Below are positions 1 to 7,957 of a DNA stretch of 33,314 nt, piece after piece. The DNA is from Candidatus Rokuibacteriota bacterium (GTDB lineage: Bacteria > Bacteroidota > Bacteroidia > Flavobacteriales > Flavobacteriaceae): positions 1 to 33,314 of the forward strand of contig OMJU01000157.1 of the NCBI GenBank assembly GCA_900299425.1. Direction: 5' to 3'. Positions within the stretch are counted from its first letter, which is position 1. Each line of letters opens with the position of its first letter. The position numbers and the translations under genes are program-made. The notes under the pieces were generated by a model. It was not told the DNA's origin. It worked only from the letters and a program-made list of their open reading frames with translations, and did not search any database.

Positions 1-117
1 ATGTATGAGTTGGCACCAGAGGATTTTGCACTTACTGAATTTGTTTGTGTATCAAAACAACCGCACCAGCGCATCATTCGAGAGGGATTGGATCTTATGT
101 ATAATGAAATAGGATAG
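1..117 (+). CDS. nqrA: Na+-translocating NADH:quinone reductase subunit A, C-terminal end (partial)
   Basis: Only the last 38 residues lie in the window; the frame is open from base 1 and ends at TAG 115-117. The peptide (MYELAPEDFALTEFVCVSK, ending in GLDLMYNEIG) resembles the conserved NqrA C-terminus, and nqrB begins two bases after the stop. NqrA is the cytoplasmic subunit of the Na+-NQR complex. The methionine at base 1 is probably internal, since the full protein is about 450 residues in this family. Identification rests on the short tail plus its position as first gene of the nqr operon. Confidence 0.88.
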   Translation: MYELAPEDFALTEFVCVSKQPHQRIIREGLDLMYNEIG

Positions 118-119
118 CT

Positions 120-1349
120 ATGGCACTTAAAGAAACTTTACATAACTTAAAAGAAAAGTACAAAGGGCAAAAAATGGCTCCAGCCTTTAATGCCATACAC
201 ACTTTTTTATACGCTCCAAATGAAACCACTCATGGTGGGACACATATAAAAGGAGCAGACGATCTAAAGCGTACCATGAATACGGTCATTATGGCCTTGG
301 TGCCCTGTCTTTTATTCGGAATTTTTAATGCTGGCTATCAGCACTACACGGCTTTAGATCCCAATGCTGTAAAAGCCAGCGGTGATTTTTTCAGTACCGC
401 ATTTTGGAATTGGGATAATTTAGTGTTTGGTGGATGGAAAGTATTGCCACTCGTAGCCGTTTCATACATCGTCGGATTGACCGTCGAATTTATTTTTGCC
501 GTCATTAAAGGACATGAGGTTGAAGAAGGTTATCTGGTAACAGGGATGCTTGTGCCGCTCATTGTACCTGTAGACATACCCCTTTGGATGCTTTCTGTAG
601 CCGTTGTTTTTGGTGTTGTAATAGGAAAGGAAGTCTTTGGTGGAACAGGAATGAATATCCTTAATCCAGCACTAACTATTCGTGCCTTTTTATTCTTCGC
701 TTATCCTACCTGGATGAGTGGAGATAAAGTTTGGGTAGCAGGAGCGCAAGAACGTGCGAGTCAAATCGCCTCTGGGCTTGAATTAGACTCGATTTCTGGT
801 GAAACCATACTCGGGACTTTAGCCCAGAACAAAGCGGTAGGCTATGACCTATGGGATATGTTCTTAGGATTTATTCCAGGGTCGGTCGGAGAAACCTCTA
901 CGGTATTGATACTTATTGGCGGTTTATTTTTAGTATTTACCAAGATTGGTAGCTGGCGCATTATGCTCTCGGCGGTGCTAGGAGCACTTGTCATGGGCAT
1001 GATGTTTAATGGTGTGGTAGATGCTGGTTGGATTGACTCCTCAAGCAAGTTTTATAGCTTGATGAGTACACCTTTTTGGGTGCATTTGATCATCGGTGGA
1101 CTTGCCTTTGGTATTGTTTATATGGCTACGGATCCGGTAACAGCCTCTCAAACCAATAAAGGAAAATGGATTTATGGATTCTTGATTGGTTTAATCTCTG
1201 TTTTGATCCGCGTGTTCAATCCGGCCTATCCAGAAGGGGTCTTCTTGGCCATTTTGTTGATGAACGTATTTGCCCCGACTATTGATCATTATGTGATTCA
1301 AGGCAATGTCAAGAGAAGAATGAATCGTTTAAAAGTTAAAAACGCATAA
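120..1349 (+). CDS. nqrB: Na+-translocating NADH:quinone reductase subunit B
   Basis: This is a membrane subunit of the Na+-pumping NADH:ubiquinone oxidoreductase; it carries a covalently bound FMN and lies on the Na+ path. The 409-residue protein has a soluble N-terminus (about 1-50) and many hydrophobic helices, with the family segment GKEVFGGTGMNILNPAL near 169-185. The flavin attachment motif is normally Dxx(S)GAT; here the matching stretch reads DSISGET, which would make Thr229 the acceptor with Ala replaced by Glu. It starts two bases after nqrA and ends one base before nqrC, so the genes are translated as a block. Family identity is certain; the motif change is discussed under findings. 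Confidence 0.97.
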   Translation: MALKETLHNLKEKYKGQKMAPAFNAIHTFLYAPNETTHGGTHIKGADDLKRTMNTVIMALVPCLLFGIFNAGYQHYTALDPNAVKASGDFFSTAFWNWDNLVFGGWKVLPLVAVSYIVGLTVEFIFAVIKGHEVEEGYLVTGMLVPLIVPVDIPLWMLSVAVVFGVVIGKEVFGGTGMNILNPALTIRAFLFFAYPTWMSGDKVWVAGAQERASQIASGLELDSISGETILGTLAQNKAVGYDLWDMFLGFIPGSVGETSTVLILIGGLFLVFTKIGSWRIMLSAVLGALVMGMMFNGVVDAGWIDSSSKFYSLMSTPFWVHLIIGGLAFGIVYMATDPVTASQTNKGKWIYGFLIGLISVLIRVFNPAYPEGVFLAILLMNVFAPTIDHYVIQGNVKRRMNRLKVKNA

Positions 1350-1350
1350 G

Positions 1351-2097
1351 ATGGCGATCAATACAGAGAAAAACAGTTATACCGTAATTTTTGCCATCGT
1401 GATGGTGGTGATTGTGGGCTCAATTCTGGCCGGTCTATTTATGTTGTTTAGACCACAGATCGAGGCTAATGAGCGATTTGAAAAGCAACAGAACATCCTC
1501 TATGCCATGGGGATTAATAACAATCAAGGTGCCAATGATGTGGTATTTATTCCTACGACCGAGGTAGAGAATGAATTCAAAAAATACATTACGCGTCAGG
1601 TGGTCATCCAAGGTGATGAGGTTAAAGTGGACAACGAGGCATTTTTGATTGACATAAAGAAAGAGGCTACAAAAGCTGCTGATCCGGATTACAAAAGACG
1701 TTTGCCTTTATTTGAAGGTCAAGTGGCCGGAAAAGAGGTCTATGTGGTTCCCGTGCGCGGAAAAGGATTATGGGATGCGATTTGGGGCTTTGTTGCTATG
1801 GATAAAGACATGGTAATCCAAGGGGTATACTTTGATCATAAAGGAGAAACGCCTGGTCTTGGAGCCGAAATCAAACAGCGTTATTTTATGGATGATTTCC
1901 AAGGAGAAGGCTTTCTCGTGGACGGACAATTTGCGCCAATCAATGTGGCCAAGGGAAACAATGATCCAAAAAATAGCAACAAGAACGATCAAGAAGTTGA
2001 TGCTTTAGCGGGTGCTACCATTACCGGAGATGGTCTATCGGCCATGCTCAAAAAAGACATTCGCTTGTACGTGCCTTACTTTAAAACATTAAACTAA
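1351..2097 (+). CDS. nqrC: Na+-translocating NADH:quinone reductase subunit C
   Basis: NqrC is the second subunit of Na+-NQR with covalent FMN. The 248-residue protein has one N-terminal membrane helix (about 12-33) followed by a periplasmic FMN-binding domain. The attachment motif DALAGATITGDG near the C-terminus puts the acceptor at Thr223, matching the family Dxx(S/A)GAT pattern, so it is a good substrate for the ApbE encoded downstream. Family segments GLWDAIWGFVAMD and GETPGLGAEI are present. It lies one base after nqrB and six bases before nqrD in the same operon. Confidence 0.97.
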   Translation: MAINTEKNSYTVIFAIVMVVIVGSILAGLFMLFRPQIEANERFEKQQNILYAMGINNNQGANDVVFIPTTEVENEFKKYITRQVVIQGDEVKVDNEAFLIDIKKEATKAADPDYKRRLPLFEGQVAGKEVYVVPVRGKGLWDAIWGFVAMDKDMVIQGVYFDHKGETPGLGAEIKQRYFMDDFQGEGFLVDGQFAPINVAKGNNDPKNSNKNDQEVDALAGATITGDGLSAMLKKDIRLYVPYFKTLN

Positions 2098-2103
2098 AAT
2101 CTT

Positions 2104-2751
2104 ATGGGACTGCTCTCGAAAAAAGATTCTAAACTCATTTTTGATCCGCTTGCGGATAATAATCCGATCACGATACAGGTACTGGGTATCTGTTCTGCAC
2201 TAGCGATTACTGCCCAATTGAAGCCTTCTATAGTTATGGCGCTTTCGGTAATTTTCGTATTAGGCATGGGTAATGTGGTGATTTCACTCATGCGTAACAT
2301 TATTCCATCAAAGATTCGCATCATCGTGCAACTTATTGTTGTGGCCACTTTGGTAATTATTGTAGATCTGGTATTAAAAGCATTTGCCTACGAACTCAGT
2401 AAGGAACTCTCTGTTTTTATTGGACTGATCATTACGAACTGTATAATTATGGGACGTTTTGAGGCATTTGCCTTGGGTAATGGCCCATGGCGTTCATTTC
2501 TCGATGGGGTAGGTAATGCACTAGGTTATGGTATTATCCTTGTTATTGTTGGATTTTTCCGTGAATTATTGGGCTCTGGAACCCTATTCGGATTTAAAGT
2601 TCTCGGGGATTCAGTTGAAAAAACTGGGCTTTATGCTTTAGGATATGAAAACAACGGATTCATGGTATTGCCTCCTATGGCGCTAATCGTGGTGGGGATA
2701 ATCATCTGGGTACAGCGTTCACGCAATAAAGAATTGATTGAAGAACTATAA
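2104..2751 (+). CDS. nqrD: Na+-translocating NADH:quinone reductase subunit D
   Basis: NqrD is an integral membrane subunit paired with NqrE; together they hold an intramembrane iron-sulfur centre. The 215-residue protein is almost all hydrophobic, with about six helices. The two half-membrane cysteine segments expected for cluster ligation are present: Cys30 in LGICSALAI and Cys113 in TNCIIMGRFEAFA. Length is normal for the family. A 46-base spacer with an inverted repeat separates it from nqrE, the only sizeable gap inside the operon. Confidence 0.97.
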   Translation: MGLLSKKDSKLIFDPLADNNPITIQVLGICSALAITAQLKPSIVMALSVIFVLGMGNVVISLMRNIIPSKIRIIVQLIVVATLVIIVDLVLKAFAYELSKELSVFIGLIITNCIIMGRFEAFALGNGPWRSFLDGVGNALGYGIILVIVGFFRELLGSGTLFGFKVLGDSVEKTGLYALGYENNGFMVLPPMALIVVGIIIWVQRSRNKELIEEL

Positions 2752-2760
2752 AATAGCCTA

Positions 2761-2790
2761 TTGATTCGGGTATGACCCGGTCAAAATCAA
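2761..2790 (+). promoter_or_regulatory. Inverted repeat in the nqrD-nqrE spacer
   Basis: The spacer can fold as TTGATT-CGGGT-ATG-ACCCG-(GTCAA)-AATCAA: a 5-bp GC-rich stem with a 3-base loop, extended by a 6-bp AT stem after a bulge. There is no following T-run, so a transcription terminator is unlikely. It might be an RNA processing, stability or translation-control element that sets nqrE output, but that is inference. Confidence 0.35.
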
Positions 2791-2797
2791 AAGATAT

Positions 2798-3541
2798 ATG
2801 GAACATTTAGAATTATTTTTTAAATCGATTTTTGTAGACAACATGGTGTTTGCCTACTTCCTTGGGATGTGTTCTTATTTGGCGGTTTCCAAGAAAGTAA
2901 GTACTGCAGTGGGCTTAGGGGCCGCTGTAATTTTTGTGTTGACGGTAACTGTGCCACTAAACTGGCTTTTAGATCAGTATATCCTGCAACGCGGAGCGCT
3001 CGTTTGGTTAGGTCCTGAATACGCAGATTACGATTTGAGCTTTTTATCCTTTATACTATTTATCGCGACTATCGCGACCATGGTTCAGCTTGTAGAAATC
3101 GTCGTTGAGAAGTTTTCTCCATCGCTCTATAACTCACTGGGTATATTCTTGCCCCTTATTGCCGTGAACTGTGCGATTCTTGGGGGTTCATTATTTATGC
3201 AGTCTCGCGAAATTGAAACTTTGGGATTAGCACTGAACTACGGATTTAGCTCTGGAATCGGCTGGTTCTTAGCAATTTTGGCCATCGCTGCCATCAGAGA
3301 GAAAATCCGTTATTCAAATGTTCCTGCTCCACTGCGCGGATTGGGGATCACCTTTATCATCACTGGACTTATGGCCATCGGGTTTATGAGTTTTGGTGGA
3401 ATGCTGACCGGTGGTGATGATGCGGCTCAAGAAGTTGAAGTGGCTGCTGCAGTCACACAAGAAAATGAAATGTCTAATACTGTGCCTTCTGAAGTGGTAT
3501 CACAAGAGACCCAAGCAGAGGTAAATGAAACGATAGAATAA
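2798..3541 (+). CDS. nqrE: Na+-translocating NADH:quinone reductase subunit E, with acidic C-terminal tail
   Basis: NqrE is a six-helix membrane subunit homologous to NqrD, with inverted topology relative to it. Cysteines placed to ligate the shared iron-sulfur centre are Cys25 (LGMCSYLAV) and Cys125 (AVNCAILGG). The membrane core ends at about residue 204, the usual family length. Here about 43 further residues follow (from [14 protein letters not shown] to the end), hydrophilic and rich in Glu, Gln, Val and Thr, with no recognisable domain. It is probably a disordered tail. The stop is one base from the nqrF start. Confidence 0.96.
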   Translation: MEHLELFFKSIFVDNMVFAYFLGMCSYLAVSKKVSTAVGLGAAVIFVLTVTVPLNWLLDQYILQRGALVWLGPEYADYDLSFLSFILFIATIATMVQLVEIVVEKFSPSLYNSLGIFLPLIAVNCAILGGSLFMQSREIETLGLALNYGFSSGIGWFLAILAIAAIREKIRYSNVPAPLRGLGITFIITGLMAIGFMSFGGMLTGGDDAAQEVEVAAAVTQENEMSNTVPSEVVSQETQAEVNETIE

Positions 3542-3542
3542 G

Positions 3543-4850
3543 ATGATATTAGCCAGTACACTTGGAGTAATTTTAGCAACAGTCGCTGCCTTTTTGGTTT
3601 TAGTGCTTTTGCTGGTAGCCTTATTGTTGTTTACCAAAGAAAAATTATCGCCTTCGGGACCAGTGACCATCACCATCAATGGTGAAAAAAAGATAGAAGT
3701 CGCTTCAGGCGGAACCCTTTTGTCTACACTCGGAAATCAAAAGGTATTCTTACCATCTGCTTGTGGTGGTGGAGGAACCTGCATCCAATGTGAGTGCCAT
3801 GTGCTCGAGGGTGGAGGTGAGGCCTTGCCGACTGAGACACCACACTTCACCCGTAAGGAATTACAGCACGGAGCGCGTTTGGCCTGTCAAGTTAAGGTCA
3901 AGCAAAATATGTCTATCCAAATTCCAGAAGAGATTTTTGGAATCAAGAAGTGGGATGCCACTGTGGTGCGTAACTTTAACGTTGCCTCGTTCATTAAAGA
4001 ATTTGTGGTCGAGATTCCAGAGGACATGAATTACAAAGCAGGGGGCTATATTCAAATTGAAATTCCTCCATGTGAAATAAAATACTCAGATATAGATATT
4101 ACCGCACACCCAGAAGAGCATGAGACTGCCGATAAGTTTCAAGCAGAATGGGACAAGTTTGGGCTATGGCCGCTTGTGATGAAGAATACGGAGAGTGTAG
4201 AGCGTGCTTATTCTATGGCTTCTTACCCTGCAGAAGGTCGAGAAATTATGCTGAACGTGCGTATTGCCACCCCACCATGGGATCGTGCAAAAAATGGATG
4301 GATGGATGTGAATCCAGGAATTGCGTCTTCTTATATTTTTGCGCAGAAGCCTGGAGATAAAGTGACTATTTCAGGACCTTACGGTGAATTCTTTATCAAT
4401 GAGTCTGATGCCGAAATGCTTTATGTGGGTGGAGGAGCCGGTATGGCACCGATGCGCTCCCATTTATACCACTTGTTCAAAACACTTAAAACAGGCCGTA
4501 CAGTGACCTACTGGTATGGTGGCCGTTCAAAGCGCGAACTTTTCTATTTAGATCACTTTGAGCAACTCGAGAAAGAATTTAAAAACTTTAAGTTTTTCCT
4601 AGCGTTGTCTGAGCCATTACCCGAGGATAACTGGAAGGTTAAAAAAGACATTCACGATGCAGATGGGGATGGATTCGTCGGATTCATTCACCAAGTGGTG
4701 ATTGACAATTACTTAAATCATCACGATGCTCCAGAGGATATCGAATTGTACTTCTGTGGACCGCCATTGATGAACCAAGCCGTCCAAAAAATGGGAGAAG
4801 ATTTTGGTATCCCAGATGAAAATATTCGTTTCGACGATTTCGGAGGATAA
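3543..4850 (+). CDS. nqrF: Na+-translocating NADH:quinone reductase subunit F (NADH-oxidising)
   Basis: NqrF is the electron entry subunit: it oxidises NADH through FAD and passes electrons to a [2Fe-2S] centre. The 435-residue protein has an N-terminal membrane helix (about 5-30), a ferredoxin domain with Cys74, Cys80, Cys83 and Cys115 ([10 protein letters not shown] and LACQ), an FAD-binding domain with the RAYSMASY motif at 221-228, and an NAD-binding domain with [12 protein letters not shown] near 296-307 and a late CGPPLMNQ. All ligands are intact. It is the last nqr gene and is followed directly by a strong terminator. Confidence 0.98.
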   Translation: MILASTLGVILATVAAFLVLVLLLVALLLFTKEKLSPSGPVTITINGEKKIEVASGGTLLSTLGNQKVFLPSACGGGGTCIQCECHVLEGGGEALPTETPHFTRKELQHGARLACQVKVKQNMSIQIPEEIFGIKKWDATVVRNFNVASFIKEFVVEIPEDMNYKAGGYIQIEIPPCEIKYSDIDITAHPEEHETADKFQAEWDKFGLWPLVMKNTESVERAYSMASYPAEGREIMLNVRIATPPWDRAKNGWMDVNPGIASSYIFAQKPGDKVTISGPYGEFFINESDAEMLYVGGGAGMAPMRSHLYHLFKTLKTGRTVTYWYGGRSKRELFYLDHFEQLEKEFKNFKFFLALSEPLPEDNWKVKKDIHDADGDGFVGFIHQVVIDNYLNHHDAPEDIELYFCGPPLMNQAVQKMGEDFGIPDENIRFDDFGG

Positions 4851-4854
4851 AGAC

Positions 4855-4884
4855 AAAAAAGACCAGCCCGCTGGTCTTTTTTTT
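4855..4884 (+). terminator. Intrinsic terminator of the nqr operon
   Basis: Just after the nqrF stop, AAAAAAGACCAGC pairs perfectly with GCTGGTCTTTTTT around a two-base CC centre, followed by an eight-base T-run. The upstream A-run could make it work in both directions. It separates the nqr genes from the downstream pair, though read-through cannot be excluded. Confidence 0.9.
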
Positions 4885-4906
4885 AATTTTAAGGCATGAG
4901 ATTTCT

Positions 4907-5263
4907 ATGGAGTTGACCCAGCAAGAGATGCATTATTTGGCCATGAATATCGTGGGTGAGGAGCTCAAAGAGCAGGGTTATGAGTTTTTGGGCGTTAATT
5001 CAGACCTTAAAAAGAACCCTCAATTCGTGGCTTTAAAAGATAAGACCATTCATTTTGTTTTGGTGCGCGCGGTGCAGTTTCCTGATGATCCTGCTTTATT
5101 TGACCAGGGATTAATCAATAAAATGATCGACCATGCCAAAGCACGCGAGGCGAAATTAGCCTATGCTGGTGTGGGGTTAGGACACGGTGCAGATTATGGA
5201 AAACCGCCCCTTAAGGACCAGGCATATACTCAAGTTTATTCTGGATTGAAATGGCTATTATGA
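4907..5263 (+). CDS. Uncharacterised small protein between nqrF and apbE
   Basis: A 118-residue soluble protein that I cannot assign to a functional family. It has no signal peptide, membrane helix or cysteine. Its N-terminal part looks helical (MELTQQEMHYLAMNIVGEEL), the middle has a beta-like stretch with KTIHFVLVRAV, and the end carries GVGLGHGADYGKPPLKDQAY. From memory, similar proteins in flavobacterial genomes are sometimes labelled as subunit F of Na+-NQR; the sequence has no ferredoxin, flavin or NAD motif, so that label is likely a position-based error. Its stop overlaps the likely apbE start in an ATGA arrangement, so a role linked to Nqr maturation or flavin delivery is possible but unproven. 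Confidence 0.8.
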   Translation: MELTQQEMHYLAMNIVGEELKEQGYEFLGVNSDLKKNPQFVALKDKTIHFVLVRAVQFPDDPALFDQGLINKMIDHAKAREAKLAYAGVGLGHGADYGKPPLKDQAYTQVYSGLKWLL

Positions 5264-6264
5264 GATTCTTTGTTTGCTTGGTAGTGCTTTTAACTGTAAT
5301 TGGTTGCGGGCCTAAAGAGGAATTACGTGTGTTATACGGCAATGCATTTGGGACGACTTATGCCATTAAATGTTATAGTTCGCTCGAAGCACCCTCTTTG
5401 CAACGCGAGGTAGATAGTTTGGTGCAAGGGGTGAATGCTTCCATCAGTACTTATGATCCTCAGAGTATAATTTCTCAAATAAATCGCGGCGATTCCACGG
5501 TTGTTGCAGACCACTACTTTAAAGAGGTCTTGTACCTCTCGCGCGAGGTAAATAGAGCGACTTTTGGATTTTTTGATCCTACTGTGGGTAGCATTGGAAA
5601 TGCGTTAGGCTTTGGTCCTAAACGAATTATGAGTATTCCTGAAGACCGTGTTTTAGACAGTTTATGTCAATTTGTAGGCCTAGAACTGGTTTCTATAAGC
5701 GAGCAAACGGGGGTTATTAAAATTGAGCCTGGTGTTTATTTAGATTTTAATGCTATTGGAAAGGGGTATGGCATAGATGTTATCGGTCGTCATTTAGAGC
5801 AATTGGGGATCAAAGATTATATAGTCGAGGTGGGCGGAGAAATCCGTGCTATGGGCCAAAATAATGGCAAAAAAAAGCCTTGGATTATCGGAATAGAATC
5901 TCCTGAGGTGCAGCAAGATGGTCGAAGTATCGATAAAGTCCTTGCCATAGAAAATCAAAGCCTTGCCTCATCAGGAAATTATCGAAAGTTCAGGGTAGAT
6001 TCGATTACAGGGAGAAAATTTGTCCACACCATCAATCCTTTGACTTGTCGCGCCGAAGAAAATTCAATTACCAGCGCGAGTGTATGGGCCTCTACCTGTG
6101 CCCAAGCCGATGCCTATGCCACGGCGATTATGGCCATGGGGCTTGAGCGAGCAAAAGATCTTATTGATGCGCGACCTGACCTTACAGTATATTTTACTTA
6201 TCACGATGTGAATCATCAGCCTCAGTGGTTTGCAACCCCAGATTTGTTAACGCGATTTCAATAA
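5260..6264 (+). CDS. apbE: FAD:protein FMN transferase (ApbE), lipoprotein
   Basis: ApbE moves FMN from FAD to a threonine of target proteins, here presumably NqrC and NqrB, at the periplasmic face of the inner membrane. Family motifs are present: GNAFGTTYAIKCY early, FNAIGKGYGIDVI and VEVGGEIRAMG in the middle, and FVHTINPLTC followed by CAQADAYATAIMAMG near the end, the Mg2+/FAD site. The track starts at 5251, but ATG 5260 overlaps the upstream TGA as ATGA and gives a clean lipoprotein signal (MRFFVCLVVLLTVIGC), so I prefer it. It is translationally coupled to the unknown gene before it. Confidence 0.94.
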   Translation: MRFFVCLVVLLTVIGCGPKEELRVLYGNAFGTTYAIKCYSSLEAPSLQREVDSLVQGVNASISTYDPQSIISQINRGDSTVVADHYFKEVLYLSREVNRATFGFFDPTVGSIGNALGFGPKRIMSIPEDRVLDSLCQFVGLELVSISEQTGVIKIEPGVYLDFNAIGKGYGIDVIGRHLEQLGIKDYIVEVGGEIRAMGQNNGKKKPWIIGIESPEVQQDGRSIDKVLAIENQSLASSGNYRKFRVDSITGRKFVHTINPLTCRAEENSITSASVWASTCAQADAYATAIMAMGLERAKDLIDARPDLTVYFTYHDVNHQPQWFATPDLLTRFQ

Positions 6265-6320
6265 ATGCTACCACTCTAGATGCAGTGGGAGTGGGTTCAA
6301 TCAATTTTGATAGGAGTCCA

Positions 6321-7088
6321 TTAATCCTTAAAGGCCAGAGGAATGAGTTCACCAGGGGCCAAGCCGTATTGTTCAATTTCCGTGGGAGTAAGCTCGTGAG
6401 CGATATCAAAGGCCTCAACTCTGAACCCCACTCGTTTTAGCCGATCAAAATAGTCCATGCCATAAACACGCACATGGTCGTACTGACCAAATATTTCAGC
6501 CCGTTGTTTGGGATCAGTAATGCTGTCGTCTTGAAAAGTTTTAGTGCGATCAGCCTGATAAGGAACTTGAAGTATTGCCTGCCCTCCTGGCTTGAGTACC
6601 CGAAGTAATTCGCTCATGGCTTTTTGATCATCAGGGATATGTTCTAAAACATGATTGCAAATAATGAGGTCATAACTGTTGTCCGAAAAGGGAAGGGCAC
6701 AAATATCGGCCTTAACATCGGCCAAAGGGGAGTTTAAGTCGGTAGTTGTATAATCTAGGTTTTTTAGCTTACGGAATCTTGAATAAAAGGCTTGCTCGGG
6801 GGCAAAGTGTAAGACTTTTAATGGATCGGTAAACAATTTGGTATGTCGCTTAAGGTACAGCCAGCAAAGTCTATGGCGCTCAAGGGAGAGCGTCCCCGGA
6901 GAGAGCACATTGGCCCGCATACTGCCATAACCATAGGGTAAAAATTTTCGATAGGATTTTCCATTGATGGGGTCGCTGTAATTATTTCCACGCCAGTAAA
7001 GGTCGAGCAATGGGCGCACCCACAGACTTACAGAAATCAACCAAGGCCGGGGTATGGTATTGAGTATGTATTTAAAGACACCGCTCAT
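6321..7088 (-). CDS. Class I SAM-dependent methyltransferase
   Basis: A 255-residue Rossmann-type methyltransferase (Methyltransf_11-like). Motif I reads VLHFAPE at 92-98 instead of a glycine-rich loop; the acidic residue ending strand 2 is in DYTTTDL; ICALPFSDNSYDLIICNHVLEHIPD (from about 129) and LLRVLKPGG (161-169) are typical later motifs. From memory, relatives carry two CxxC pairs before the catalytic domain (CPxCG...FLPYG...CPxCLSLERHR). Here these read YSDPINGKSYRKFLPYG and VLSPGTLSLERHR, with no cysteines. The substrate is unknown. It is last in a minus-strand group after map and converges on apbE. No convincing terminator lies in the 56-base gap. Confidence 0.85.
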   Translation of the reverse strand: MSGVFKYILNTIPRPWLISVSLWVRPLLDLYWRGNNYSDPINGKSYRKFLPYGYGSMRANVLSPGTLSLERHRLCWLYLKRHTKLFTDPLKVLHFAPEQAFYSRFRKLKNLDYTTTDLNSPLADVKADICALPFSDNSYDLIICNHVLEHIPDDQKAMSELLRVLKPGGQAILQVPYQADRTKTFQDDSITDPKQRAEIFGQYDHVRVYGMDYFDRLKRVGFRVEAFDIAHELTPTEIEQYGLAPGELIPLAFKD

Positions 7089-7141
7089 TTATGGGAAATT
7101 TATATTCAATCTTTTGGTGCTTTATTCATTTGATTATTTAA

Positions 7142-7951
7142 TCAGTCTTTTGAACTGAAAGGGGCCTCTTCATTAGTTTTGATACCCAAGGCCTGATAAA
7201 CATAATCAAAAGTGCTCAGCAGTAGGGGCATTCCATTAACAATAGCCACATTGTGCTCAAAATGCGCGCTGGGCTTCCCGTCTTGAGTGACTATCGTCCA
7301 TCCGTCTTCAAGTTGTTTAACCTTAGGCGTCCCCATATTGATCATTGGTTCTATGGCAATGGTCATGCCTTCTAGTATTTTTTTACCGCGTCCGCGTTTA
7401 CCGTAGTTAGGGACTTCAGGATCTTCGTGCAAAGTTTTGCCAAGTCCATGGCCTACGAGCTCGCGAACAACACCATAACCATGCGACTCACAAAATTGTT
7501 GCACTGCGAATCCAATATCACCTATCCGGTTGCCAACTTTAAAGGCCTCAATGCCTTTATAAAGTGATGCCTTGGTCACATCTAGAAGCTCAATAGTTTC
7601 TTTTGCAACATTACCAACTTGAAATGTATAGGCGTGGTCTCCGTAATAACCATTCATGAACACGCCACAATCAATGGCGACAATATCACCATCCTCAAGG
7701 GGTTTGTCAGTAGGTAGGCCATGGACTACAGCCTCATTAACTGAAGTTAAAAGGGTAGAAGGGCAACCGTAAAGACCCAAAAAACCGGGTTTGGCATTGT
7801 GATCGCGAATAAAGGATTCGGCTAGAGCGTCTAAGGTCTTGGTGGTAACCCCTGGTTTGACTTCTTTAGCCAACATGCCTAAGGTTTGAGACACTAAGCG
7901 CGCACTTAGGCGCATGAGTTCTATTTCTTCAGAAGTTTTTAATTGAATCAT
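7142..7951 (-). CDS. map: Methionine aminopeptidase, type I
   Basis: This enzyme removes the initiator methionine from new proteins in the cytoplasm. The 269-residue protein has all five metal ligands of the family: Asp94 and Asp105 (AIDCGVFMNGYYGDHA), His168 (GHGLGKTLHEDP), Glu201 (AIEPMIN) and Glu232 (AHFEHNVAIV), plus substrate-binding His77 (NEAVVHGLP). There is no N-terminal zinc finger extension, as in bacterial type I enzymes. It starts 6 bases downstream of the stop of the small membrane protein gene, so the two are probably co-transcribed. Confidence 0.97.
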   Translation of the reverse strand: MIQLKTSEEIELMRLSARLVSQTLGMLAKEVKPGVTTKTLDALAESFIRDHNAKPGFLGLYGCPSTLLTSVNEAVVHGLPTDKPLEDGDIVAIDCGVFMNGYYGDHAYTFQVGNVAKETIELLDVTKASLYKGIEAFKVGNRIGDIGFAVQQFCESHGYGVVRELVGHGLGKTLHEDPEVPNYGKRGRGKKILEGMTIAIEPMINMGTPKVKQLEDGWTIVTQDGKPSAHFEHNVAIVNGMPLLLSTFDYVYQALGIKTNEEAPFSSKD

Positions 7952-7957
7952 GGTGCG

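Noticed and set aside
4907-5263. Reading this gene as a second nqrF
   Set aside because: It has no ferredoxin cysteines, FAD or NAD motifs; any such label would come from position only.
6271-6294. Possible hairpin CCACTC...GAGTGG between apbE and the methyltransferase
   Set aside because: Short stem, long loop and no T-run on either strand; not a convincing terminator.
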